DNA from: Anammoximicrobium sp964645045
GTDB taxonomy: Bacteria; Planctomycetota; Planctomycetia; Pirellulales; Pirellulaceae
Length of the DNA: 64,000 nt
NCBI GenBank assembly: GCA_964645045.1
Contig: CAZXYZ010000016.1
Coordinates: 1-64,000 of the forward strand
Direction of reading: 5' to 3'
The position numbers and the translations under genes are program-made. Positions 9,974 to 18,504 of this stretch are shown here, piece by piece; the first letter of the stretch is position 1, and every line of letters starts with the position of its first letter. Under the pieces are notes generated by a model. It was given only the letters and a program-made list of their open reading frames with translations, did no database searches and was not told the origin of the DNA.

Positions 9974-11353
9974 ATGAAAACGAAAATGATCGTACTGCTG
10001 ACGGCCGTGGCGCTGGCGGTAGGGGCCGCGCTGCAGCCGCTGCCGGCGGCCGACGCGACGTACGGCGGATCCGGGGGCACCGGCGCAGCGATGAGCGAAA
10101 CGTATGGGAAACGGTGGAATCCGGCGGAGCAGGCGCGGATCGAAGCGGACATCCGTGCCAACCGGATGGCGGCGGCGGTACTGCGGCTGCCATCGGTCAA
10201 GCCGGGCACGGACGTGACGGTGGAGCAGCTCTCGCACGACTTCCTGTTCGGCGCCAACTGCTTCCTGTTCGGCGACTTGAAAAATCCCGAAAAAGACAAA
10301 CGCTATGCGGAGACTTTCGGGACGCTGTTCAACGCCGTGACGGTGCCGTTCTACTGGCGGACGCTGGAGCCGGAGCAGGGAAAGCCCCGCTACACGGCGG
10401 ACAGTCCCTACGAATACCGCCGGCCGCCGACCGATCCTGTGGTGGCCTACATGGAGTCGCGGGGCGTCAACATCAACGGCCATGCGATCATCTACGGCAT
10501 GCGGCGCTGGGCCCATCCGACGTGGATGCCGGAAGACCGCAAGGCGATGGAGCCGCTCTTTGAGAAGCATGTCAAAGAACTAGCCGAACGTTACGCCGGC
10601 CGCGTGCAGCGCTGGGACGTGGTCAACGAATCCATCGACCAAGCCAACCGCGGCCTCATGCCTGACGACTACACCTTCGAGACCTTCGTCTGGGCCGACA
10701 AGTATTTCCCCCCCACCGTGCGATTCAACAGCAACGACAACAACATCTACGCCGGCCTCAACATGCACCGCCGTTATGTGGAGATCGTGCGCAACCTGAT
10801 CGACCGCGGCGCCCGGGTCGACTGCGTGGGCGTCCAGATGCACATCTACAGCCCCAGCATGACGACGGTCATCGCCAACGGCGCGGACATCCTCACGCCC
10901 GCGGTGAACCGCGAGGCCCTGGATTGCCTGAGCGGCACCGAACGGCCGATCCACGTCAGCGAAGTGACGATCTGCGCGCCGGACGCCACGGAGACGGGAC
11001 TGGCCATCCAGGCGGAAATCACTCGCAATCTCTACCGTCTCTGGTTCAGTCACCCCTCCGTCATGGGCATCACGTGGTGGAACTTGGTGGACGGCGGCGC
11101 CGCCCCGGACGAACCCTCGTTCTCCGGACTGTACGACAAGGACATGAATCCGAAGCCGGCCTACGACGCTCTCGACCGGCTCATCAACCACCAGTGGAAA
11201 ACGCGCTTGACCCTGAAGGCCGAGGCGAAGAAACCGGTCGCATTCCGCGGCTTCAAAGGCCGCTACCGCGTGAGCTACACGGATGCCTCCGGCGCCGCGC
11301 AAATCGCGGAATTCCATCTGGTCCACGATGGCGACGGGCTGTCAGGAGGATAG
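9974..11353 (+). CDS. Endo-1,4-beta-xylanase, glycoside hydrolase family 10
   Basis: The 459-residue protein cleaves internal beta-1,4 bonds of xylan (family knowledge). The signal peptide MKTKMIVLLTAVALAVGAALQ marks the start at 9974, with AAGGAAAG upstream; a longer frame from 9893 is not needed. GH10 hallmarks are the acid/base in WDVVNE (E219) and the nucleophile in HVSEVTI (E330). The barrel runs from about residue 75 to 400, and FNSNDNNIYAGL is also typical. A short C-terminal beta domain ends the protein. It sits 102 bp after the DUF4838 gene on the same strand, so the two probably form an operon. Confidence 0.93.
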   Translation: MKTKMIVLLTAVALAVGAALQPLPAADATYGGSGGTGAAMSETYGKRWNPAEQARIEADIRANRMAAAVLRLPSVKPGTDVTVEQLSHDFLFGANCFLFGDLKNPEKDKRYAETFGTLFNAVTVPFYWRTLEPEQGKPRYTADSPYEYRRPPTDPVVAYMESRGVNINGHAIIYGMRRWAHPTWMPEDRKAMEPLFEKHVKELAERYAGRVQRWDVVNESIDQANRGLMPDDYTFETFVWADKYFPPTVRFNSNDNNIYAGLNMHRRYVEIVRNLIDRGARVDCVGVQMHIYSPSMTTVIANGADILTPAVNREALDCLSGTERPIHVSEVTICAPDATETGLAIQAEITRNLYRLWFSHPSVMGITWWNLVDGGAAPDEPSFSGLYDKDMNPKPAYDALDRLINHQWKTRLTLKAEAKKPVAFRGFKGRYRVSYTDASGAAQIAEFHLVHDGDGLSGG

Positions 11354-11464
11354 ACGGCTTCGGCTTCACCGCTGCCTGCCCCGCGCACTGCGAAAACCTG
11401 GCTTTTTCGGCGGCGCCGAATAGCGGCGTGTTGAAAACTCTCATTCCAACACGAGACCACCGAC

Positions 11465-13273
11465 ATGAAGAGGCTCCTGTTGACGATCTGCCTCCTGCTC
11501 GCTCGAGCGGCGGGCGCGGAAGAGTATTCTCCCCACTGGCTCGAGCGGGTCGAGCCGAATTCCGTGGGCATGGATGCGGCGGGCTTGAAGGACATCGACG
11601 CGGTCGTCGAGCAGACGATCGCAATCGGCCACACGCCCGGCGCGGTCGTCGCGATCGGCCGCGGCAATAAGCTCTGCTTTCTCAAGGGGTACGGCCATCG
11701 GCAGTTCTATCCCGAACAGGAGGAAATCACCCTCGACACGCTGTTCGACCTCGCGTCCGTCACGAAAGTCGCCTGTACCGCGACGGCGCTTGCCCTCGTC
11801 GTCGATCAGGGCAAGGTTTCGCCGGACGATCCGGTCGTCCACTACTTCCCGGAATTCGGCGTCAACGGCAAGGACCGGATCACCGTCTGGCACTGCATGA
11901 CGCATACATCGGGAATCATGGACTACTACAACCAGACCCGAGGGACTAAGGAGGAACTCTGGAAGCTGCTGTGCGGCCTGGGACTGCGGTATCCGGTCGG
12001 GGAGCGGTTCGATTACATGGACAACAACACCCTGATACTCGGGCACATCGTCGAAAAAGTCTCCGGCCAGGACCTGCGGACGTTCACGATCGAAAACCTC
12101 TACCGGCCGCTGGGCATGCTCGACACGATGCACAATCCCGACGCCCAGCGCCGCACACGCGCGGCGGCGACGGAAACTCGCGGCGACGTCTGGTTCAAGG
12201 GCGTCGTCAATGACTACCGCTCGTACCATCTCGGGGGCGTCGCGGGGCATTGCGGGCTGTTTTCGACCGCGCCGGACCTGGCCATCCTGTCGGCCCTCTG
12301 GCTGGGAAAAGGAACGCTGGTCCAGCGCGATGGCAAGAAGGTGACTCTTTTCAGCGAAGCGACGTTCGAGAAGATGATCGCCCCGCAAACCGTATCCGCC
12401 GGACTCCGCGGGCTGGTTTGGGACAAACGGTCCGGGAGCAAGAATCGGCCTTGGAACATGACCCCGCGGGCGATCGGCCACGGCGGCTGGACCGGAACTT
12501 CCGTCTGGATCGACCCGAGCCTGGACCTGTTCGTCGTGGTCCTGGGCAACCGCCGCCATCCGTTCGGGAAGACGCCGAATATCTATCCGACTGCCGCGCG
12601 GGTTGGAGTGATCGCCGTCAACGCCGTCCGGCGTGAATCTTCGGGATCGCCGAAATCCGCCGCCCGATCGCCCGCCGCTCTGAAGGGGACGAGAGTCGCT
12701 TTGATCGTCGACGAAGCGGAAATCGGCCGTCCCGGCGGCCTGCCTGCGCGGCTGAAGAACGACGGCGTCGAAATCGCGGCGTTGTTCTATCCGGACGAAT
12801 CGAAGGCGGAATCCGAGGGCATGACTTACCAAGTGGTTCCGAAACCGCTCAAGGCGGACGATCAAACCGGCGCGCCGGTATACGCTCTTACCCGCGACTG
12901 CCCGCGCGTTCTGCCCCCGGCGGTCCACGGCGCCGCCGCGATCGTCTTCGCCCCGACGGTTTCGAAGGATGCGTCAGACGAGTCGTTCTGGTTCCTGACC
13001 AACGTGCTCGGCCAGACCCTGCAATCGGCGTCGGACAACGGACTGAAGTACGCGGTCATCGACCGACCGAACCCGCTGGAAAAGCGACGCATCGAGCCGC
13101 TGGACCTGATCGACAAGTACAAGCCGTTTGCGAGCTATGCGCGCGTCGCTCGGGAACAGGGGCTGTCGTTCGGCGAAATCGCGCGGCGAATCAACGGCGA
13201 CCAGATGCTGGGCGTCGACATTCTGGAGTGTCGCGGAATGGACGCGGCGGCGTCTTCCGGCGCGTCGCGTTGA
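11465..13273 (+). CDS. Serine hydrolase (beta-lactamase family) fused to a NamZ/DUF1343-like domain
   Basis: The 602-residue secreted protein has two parts. Residues 1-385 are a class-C beta-lactamase/esterase-type serine hydrolase: signal peptide MKRLLLTICLLLARAAGAE, SxxK motif SVTK (S98, K101), a YMDNN element near residue 183 and a late HGGWTG segment near 340. Residues 400-595 resemble the N-terminal Rossmann half of NamZ (DUF1343, exo-beta-N-acetylmuramidase): LKGTRVALIVDE, ALFYPDESKAESEG, VIDRPNPLEK and LSFGEIARRIN. The NamZ half is shorter than the usual about 400 residues and lacks the C-terminal portion, so its activity is uncertain. Peptidoglycan recycling is the likely theme (inference). 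Confidence 0.85.
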   Translation: MKRLLLTICLLLARAAGAEEYSPHWLERVEPNSVGMDAAGLKDIDAVVEQTIAIGHTPGAVVAIGRGNKLCFLKGYGHRQFYPEQEEITLDTLFDLASVTKVACTATALALVVDQGKVSPDDPVVHYFPEFGVNGKDRITVWHCMTHTSGIMDYYNQTRGTKEELWKLLCGLGLRYPVGERFDYMDNNTLILGHIVEKVSGQDLRTFTIENLYRPLGMLDTMHNPDAQRRTRAAATETRGDVWFKGVVNDYRSYHLGGVAGHCGLFSTAPDLAILSALWLGKGTLVQRDGKKVTLFSEATFEKMIAPQTVSAGLRGLVWDKRSGSKNRPWNMTPRAIGHGGWTGTSVWIDPSLDLFVVVLGNRRHPFGKTPNIYPTAARVGVIAVNAVRRESSGSPKSAARSPAALKGTRVALIVDEAEIGRPGGLPARLKNDGVEIAALFYPDESKAESEGMTYQVVPKPLKADDQTGAPVYALTRDCPRVLPPAVHGAAAIVFAPTVSKDASDESFWFLTNVLGQTLQSASDNGLKYAVIDRPNPLEKRRIEPLDLIDKYKPFASYARVAREQGLSFGEIARRINGDQMLGVDILECRGMDAAASSGASR

Positions 13274-13294
13274 TCGGCCAGATGTTGCTACTCC

Positions 13295-14263
13295 TCATCT
13301 CCCATTCGGTATGGGCGGTTCACCGGCGATAATGCGGTCGAGGCGATGGGACAGTTCGGACCAGCCGAGGCCGGTCTCGTCGGTGAGCCAGCCGTTGTAG
13401 CCCACGTCGTCGAGGGCCTTGCGGACCGCGGGCCAGTTGACGCTGCCCTGCCCGATCGCAGCCCAGTTGCCGCCTTTGCCGTCGGCGTTGAGCTGGTAGT
13501 CCTTGACGTGAACCTTGGCCAGGCGCGGGCCGAAGATGCGAATCCACACCTCCGGCGGATAAGCGATCTCGACGCGGTCGCCGCGCAGGATGCCTGCATA
13601 CTTGACGTGGTTCCCTACGTCGAAATACGCCTTGACCCACGGGCTGTTGAACGAGGCGACGACCCAGTTGTACAGTTCGGGCCGCACGCACCAGTTGTTC
13701 CACACGTTTTCCAGGGCGATGGCGACCTGTGTCTCCTCGGCCTCGGGCAGGAGCTTCTTGATCGACTCGCGGACTCCGTCCACCGAGCGGTTGTGGGCCT
13801 CGATGTAGCCTCTGAACTTCTCGTTGTCGCCAGCGACGAGTTGGGTGATGTGGCCGTTAGCCTCGTCGAACTTGATGTCGAATTCCCACGGTTCGGGCAT
13901 GGGCTTGGCGCTGCAGCCGCCCACCGGGGCGAGCACGGCGTCGGCGCCGTAGGCCTGGGCGGCACGCAAACCGGCCACCGAGCCGCCACCGATCACCGAG
14001 TGGATCCGCAAACCGAACTTCTCAGCCGACTCACGGGCCCGCTTCGCCTCGTCGACCGCCACGGTGCGGGCCTCGAAGCCCTCGATGCCGGCGTCCTTGA
14101 GCTTCTTGAACGTCTCCTCGTTCATGCGGTCCGCGCCCAGGATGATGGCCTTGTGGAGGGTGGTCTTATAGGCAGGCGCGGCGGCTCGCCCCGCGTTAGC
14201 AGCCAAGCTCACGCCGAAGGCAGAAACAGCAAGAAAATCGCGGCGGCTCAGGTCATTTCCCAT
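13295..14263 (-). CDS. Xylose-isomerase-like TIM barrel protein (sugar phosphate isomerase/epimerase), Tat-exported
   Basis: The 322-residue protein has a Tat signal (LSRRDFLAVSA, hydrophobic stretch, AAAPA). The body is an AP-endonuclease-2/xylose-isomerase-like barrel with metal-ligand candidates in ALENVWNN, YFDVGNH and VHVKDYQLN. Members isomerise or epimerise sugars, often keto-inositols. It ends at 13295, 21 bp from the convergent serine hydrolase gene. Exported versions paired with Gfo/Idh/MocA oxidoreductases are common in this phylum, and one such gene is nearby. Confidence 0.9.
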   Translation of the reverse strand: MGNDLSRRDFLAVSAFGVSLAANAGRAAAPAYKTTLHKAIILGADRMNEETFKKLKDAGIEGFEARTVAVDEAKRARESAEKFGLRIHSVIGGGSVAGLRAAQAYGADAVLAPVGGCSAKPMPEPWEFDIKFDEANGHITQLVAGDNEKFRGYIEAHNRSVDGVRESIKKLLPEAEETQVAIALENVWNNWCVRPELYNWVVASFNSPWVKAYFDVGNHVKYAGILRGDRVEIAYPPEVWIRIFGPRLAKVHVKDYQLNADGKGGNWAAIGQGSVNWPAVRKALDDVGYNGWLTDETGLGWSELSHRLDRIIAGEPPIPNGR

Positions 14264-14363
14264 CGCGTAGTCTCCCTATGGTTGCCCGTTGATGGACGCA
14301 GGCAATATGCTCCGCGTCGTCAGTTTAGCAATTCGTGCAGGACCGTTCCAACCTAACCGACTG

Positions 14364-17300
14364 TCAACGATAGACCTTCACGGTCTTCACGATGACGCGG
14401 AAGTCCGCGGCGGGCTGCGTCTGGGAAGCGAGCGTGACCCGGTTGGCTCCCGGCACGAGCGTGGGGAATGTGCCCGCCACTTGGCCCGCAGCGACCTCGG
14501 CGCCGTCGGCGCCCAGCACCCGCCAGGTGGCCTGGTCGCGGCAGACGAGCCGCTGACCTTCCCTCAGCCGCACGGGGAAACGCACCGCTTGCTCGCCGAT
14601 CGCCAGCACCGGCTCCGCGAGGAAGGCCCCGCTCGCCTTGACCCCGGCTTCGTTCTCAGGCTGGGCACGCGGCGGAACCGCGAGTTCGACCTCCAGCACC
14701 GGTGGCTTCTCTTGGTCGCCGGGCGCATCCGATCGGCGAACGATGTTCCAGACGTTGTCGGCGCCATCGAGCCGGGTGACGATCCGCGGAATGTCGTACT
14801 CGCGATCGAGCCGCTTCCAGTCGATCTCCGCCTCGGGCCTGCGGCCGCCAAACGGCTGGCCCAGCGACACGACGGTGACCTCCGCCCGCGCGCTGTGGCC
14901 TTGCGGTGATGTGCAGCCGAACCGGATCGTGTTGGCGCCCTCGGCTAGCAGCGGCAGCTTTTCGACTTGCGGCCGGAAGCGGCTGATCAGTTCGCCCCGT
15001 TCGTCGTACAGGACGCAGTCGTCGATGCCCTCCAACTCGATGTATTGCCCGGATTGCAGCGTGACCGGGAAGATCACCTTGCTTCCGCCGAATTCCAGCC
15101 AGAGGTTCGCCAGTTCAGTCCGGCGGGCGGTAAGCGAGACGATCGGGCTCACCAGGATGTCGACCTTGCCGTTGGCGGGGATCTCGTTCAAGAGCAGGTT
15201 GACCTCGGAGATATGCGCCCGGTCCACGGCGTTGCGGTAGATGGCGTGGCTTCCACCGCCGCCATAAGGCCACACGTAATCCGTGAGCCGCTCCGCATCG
15301 CGCTCGCGGAGCAGGATCTCCACGTAGCGCCAGCCGGTGAAATCCAGGTCGATGTAGTGGTCCGAGATGCAGTCGTGGTATTCCCGCGGCGAGCGGATCT
15401 GGACGTTCAGCAACGCGCCGCTGCCATCGCCTTTGACCCACAGGCCTAGGGCGTCACCGGGCAACATGCTGAAATAGGGATGCTTGTACGTCCTGCCGAC
15501 CTGCGCCCAGGCGCCGCGACGACTGTCGCCGGCATTCTTGGCCCGGAGCCGCAGGCTGCGCCCGCCGGCCTTGACGTCGGTGGTCTCCAACGCCACGTCT
15601 GCGGTGACGCCGGCCGCGTTGCGGCGGTTGTCGAGCAGATCGAGATCGGCGAAGTCGGCCAGCACCGTGGCCTTGGCGTCGTCGTACGGCGCCACGCTAT
15701 ACAGGGCTTCCAGCCGCGCGCGGAGCGGTTGGGCGGCATACGGGTTTTCGGTCACCCAATGCTCGGAGCCATTGCCCACCGCGCTGATGCGGTGCTTGGC
15801 CAGATGGGCCGGGGTGAACTGCCACTGGCCGGCGGCGTTCTGCCGTAGACGAACGTCTCGGCCCGGCTGGCCGACCTGCTGCAACGTGGCCTGATCGAAG
15901 TAGCGGGCCAAGCGGAGCCGTTCGTACCAGCCCAGCACGGTGAGCAGTTCTTCAATTCGGGCGTTCGAGGGCCGAGCGGTTGCGTGGACGCCCTGGATCG
16001 ACCCGGGGCCGTCGATGGCCAGGTTCTGGGCGGCGAAATACTCCAGCTCGTCGGGAAAATGCCCGCGGGCGATCGGCGACGGTCCGCGCGGCGCCCACCA
16101 GCCCAGTTGCGGCTCCAGCAGGTCGGTGAGCCGGAATCGCGAAGCCTGGCGGATGTGCGCGTCGTGGAATTGCTTCATGGCCCACACGGGATGGTCCCAC
16201 GCGCCCAGCCGCGAGTGGATCCACCAACTGTTGTGTCCCCACTCGCTGCCCTCGGTCACGCCGCCGTGCAGCCGCTGGAAGATGGCCCAGCGCATGGTGT
16301 CGATGCCGAATCGGCTCCGCATGCCTTCGGAACCGTCGAAGTAGATCATCTCCAGCTGGCAGGCGTTGTAGACGCGGGCGATCCGCTCGGCCAACTCGTC
16401 CGCCAGCGGGCTCTGGGGATCGGGATAGAAGGCAATGTATCGCTGTTGGAGGTAGTCCACCGCGATGCCTTCCGTATGCGCGGCGGCTTGGGTCTTGAAC
16501 GCACCTCGCTCGCACTCCAGGAAGGCATAGGGTGCCGCGCGCGAAATGGCCGCATAGCGGATCAGTTCGCTTCCCACGCGCAGCGCGTTGCCGTTTCCGG
16601 AATAGCTCCAGATCACGTCGTGGCTCTGGGCGGGCAGCTCGTTGACGAAGATCGTCTTGTCGGTGGCCGAAAGCGGCTTGGCCAACGTATAGCGGTTCGA
16701 CGCGATCAGGTGCGGCGAGGGCACCGGCGCGACCCAGGGATCGTTCGGGCTGATGCAGGCGGTGAGCGTGTGGATTCCCGGTTTCAGGCCCGCCGCGCGA
16801 ATCCGCTCCGCCGTGGTCTGCATCTCGTCCAGCCCGCCGGGGAAATAGGCCGTACGAGGTTCATAGTGCCCCAGCGAAGACCACCAACCGTGCAGGTGGA
16901 GGTTGGTAAAACCTCCACGGCGGGCCATTTCGATCCAGGCGTCAGTATCCTTCGCGGCCAGGTCGGCAAACAGGTAGGAGCCGCGGGTTTCTTCGGCGCC
17001 CATCGACCAAGGGCCGCCGACACGGGATTTCGGCACCGGCTCGTTCTCCGCCATCGAGCGGAGCATCGGGATCAACTGCGGCCGCGGCCCGGCGGCCAGG
17101 CCGATGCGGTGCCCGACCAGGCCGTGCTCGGCCGTCGTCGACGCGCGGAACTGCGGCACCGGCGAGTGGAATGACGTGTCGACCTCCAAGGCGAGACTTC
17201 GCAGGCACACGCCCGAGGCGTCGTCGGACGCCAGCCCGGCCATGTTGCCGATGTACTCCTTCGGCGCCGGCGAGAGTTGGAAGAACGTGAACCGCTCGGC

Positions 17301-18356
17301 GTCGGGCACCTTCAGTTCGGCAGCCGTCACGGTGAGATACTGGTCCTTGGCTGTGATGCGAATGGCCGCGCTGCCGGCCCCGCGCGGGAAATCGGCGATC
17401 AGCAGACCGTTCTCCAATCGCATCTGCCGCGCCTGCAGTCGTCGTCCCTGCTCCTGCTCGACCGCCAGCACGGGCTGGGGCGTGGCCAGCAGTTCGCGCC
17501 CGGTGCCTTTCTCCTTCAGCGAGAGGAGCGAGCCGTCATCGCCGACGACCAGCGTCGTCCAGCGGGTTTCATAGCGGGCGAGTTCCTTGGCCTCGGTCTT
17601 GGCAGGGCCCAGGTCTCGGTAATCGGCCGTTTGGCGGCCCGCCGGATTGGCCAACGCCCGCACCTCTTCGGCCTCCAGCGCCCGGCGATAGATCCGCAGT
17701 TCGTCGATCAAGCCGGCGTGGCTGGCCGATCCGGACCAACGCCCTACCTGGAGATCGCCGTTCTGCCCGACCGGATAGTCCCACCGGGCAGAGCCGACTT
17801 GCTTGCCGTTGACATAGGTGGTGATCTGCGGCCGCTTGAAAACGGCCGCCAGATGGACCCACTGCTTCAGAGGCAGTTCGGAGACGAACGGAGCGGAGGC
17901 TTCCGTCCAAGCCTCGCCGGCGGCTCCGTGGTGGTGACCCGGCCGGCCCATGCGAAACGAGCAGGTGCGGTCACGGACGAAGATCAGGAATCCCCCCGGG
18001 CTCCACGTGCCGCCGGTGAGAATGTTGGGATATTGTCCGGTCCCCTCCCAGTACACCCAGACGGCCAGACTCATGGCGTCGGAGCCATCGAGTTGCGGCA
18101 TTGCCGGGAGGATCGCGTAGCTATCCGAACCGGTCAGCCGCAGCGCGGTCCCGAATTCGCCCTTGGCCCAGGACGCCTGATGCAACTCGGCGTCGCCGGC
18201 GGGATCGACTGCATTGGCCGAGTACCGCCCCTGGCCTTCGTCGAAGCTCCAGCGCCCGAGCAAACCGGAGTCGGGGCCTTCGCCGCCGGCGGCCGTCGAA
18301 GCCACTACCATCATCCCCGCAAGGGCCATCACCGACAAAGCAGCTTTTGCTTTCAT
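14364..18356 (-). CDS. LamG-domain secreted glycoside-hydrolase-like protein (1330 aa)
   Basis: The start is the ATG at 18356 (MKAKAALSVMALAGMMVV signal peptide); a TTG six codons upstream only extends the frame. Residues 30-215 form a LamG/concanavalin-like sandwich (LLGRWSFDEGQG, WVHLAAVFKRPQ, GLIDELRIYRRALEAEEV). A TIM-barrel-like domain follows at about 460-760 (AERIRAAGLKPGIHT, LEMIYFDGSEG). These resemble clan GH-D/GH36-type alpha-galactosidase barrels, with the Asp in YFDGSE a catalytic candidate. Several beta-sandwich modules finish the protein. It is probably a secreted polysaccharide-degrading enzyme; substrate unknown. Confidence 0.85.
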   Translation of the reverse strand: MKAKAALSVMALAGMMVVASTAAGGEGPDSGLLGRWSFDEGQGRYSANAVDPAGDAELHQASWAKGEFGTALRLTGSDSYAILPAMPQLDGSDAMSLAVWVYWEGTGQYPNILTGGTWSPGGFLIFVRDRTCSFRMGRPGHHHGAAGEAWTEASAPFVSELPLKQWVHLAAVFKRPQITTYVNGKQVGSARWDYPVGQNGDLQVGRWSGSASHAGLIDELRIYRRALEAEEVRALANPAGRQTADYRDLGPAKTEAKELARYETRWTTLVVGDDGSLLSLKEKGTGRELLATPQPVLAVEQEQGRRLQARQMRLENGLLIADFPRGAGSAAIRITAKDQYLTVTAAELKVPDAERFTFFQLSPAPKEYIGNMAGLASDDASGVCLRSLALEVDTSFHSPVPQFRASTTAEHGLVGHRIGLAAGPRPQLIPMLRSMAENEPVPKSRVGGPWSMGAEETRGSYLFADLAAKDTDAWIEMARRGGFTNLHLHGWWSSLGHYEPRTAYFPGGLDEMQTTAERIRAAGLKPGIHTLTACISPNDPWVAPVPSPHLIASNRYTLAKPLSATDKTIFVNELPAQSHDVIWSYSGNGNALRVGSELIRYAAISRAAPYAFLECERGAFKTQAAAHTEGIAVDYLQQRYIAFYPDPQSPLADELAERIARVYNACQLEMIYFDGSEGMRSRFGIDTMRWAIFQRLHGGVTEGSEWGHNSWWIHSRLGAWDHPVWAMKQFHDAHIRQASRFRLTDLLEPQLGWWAPRGPSPIARGHFPDELEYFAAQNLAIDGPGSIQGVHATARPSNARIEELLTVLGWYERLRLARYFDQATLQQVGQPGRDVRLRQNAAGQWQFTPAHLAKHRISAVGNGSEHWVTENPYAAQPLRARLEALYSVAPYDDAKATVLADFADLDLLDNRRNAAGVTADVALETTDVKAGGRSLRLRAKNAGDSRRGAWAQVGRTYKHPYFSMLPGDALGLWVKGDGSGALLNVQIRSPREYHDCISDHYIDLDFTGWRYVEILLRERDAERLTDYVWPYGGGGSHAIYRNAVDRAHISEVNLLLNEIPANGKVDILVSPIVSLTARRTELANLWLEFGGSKVIFPVTLQSGQYIELEGIDDCVLYDERGELISRFRPQVEKLPLLAEGANTIRFGCTSPQGHSARAEVTVVSLGQPFGGRRPEAEIDWKRLDREYDIPRIVTRLDGADNVWNIVRRSDAPGDQEKPPVLEVELAVPPRAQPENEAGVKASGAFLAEPVLAIGEQAVRFPVRLREGQRLVCRDQATWRVLGADGAEVAAGQVAGTFPTLVPGANRVTLASQTQPAADFRVIVKTVKVYR

Positions 18357-18380
18357 TTCTTGTCTACTTTCCAAGTTGGC

Positions 18381-18464
18381 CTAGTCTTTCACCTAATCTT
18401 TCACCTAACCCCCGGCTCCGAGGCAGGAGGAAGAGATTAAGTGAAAGATTATGTGAAAGATTAG
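18381..18464. repeat. Inverted repeat with internal GTGAAAGATTA direct repeats
   Basis: Arms at 18381-18408 and 18437-18464 (28 bp each) are complementary at all but three positions. Each arm itself carries two tandem copies of GTGAAAGATTA-like sequence. The 28-nt loop is GC-rich. It lies in the 148-bp gap between two minus-strand genes, just after the esterase-like stop codon, and could be a REP-like element or a terminator. It has no strong T-run. Confidence 0.7.
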
Positions 18465-18504
18465 GGTTTCGGTTCCGGCGCAGACGGATAAGTCCAGCTT
18501 TGCC

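Noticed and set aside
5906..10570. Minus-strand open frame of 1554 codons
   Set aside because: It lies opposite two clear genes (oxidoreductase and DUF4838) and part of the GH10 gene, has Arg/Val/Gly-rich composition and no recognisable domain. It is an antisense shadow of high-GC coding DNA.
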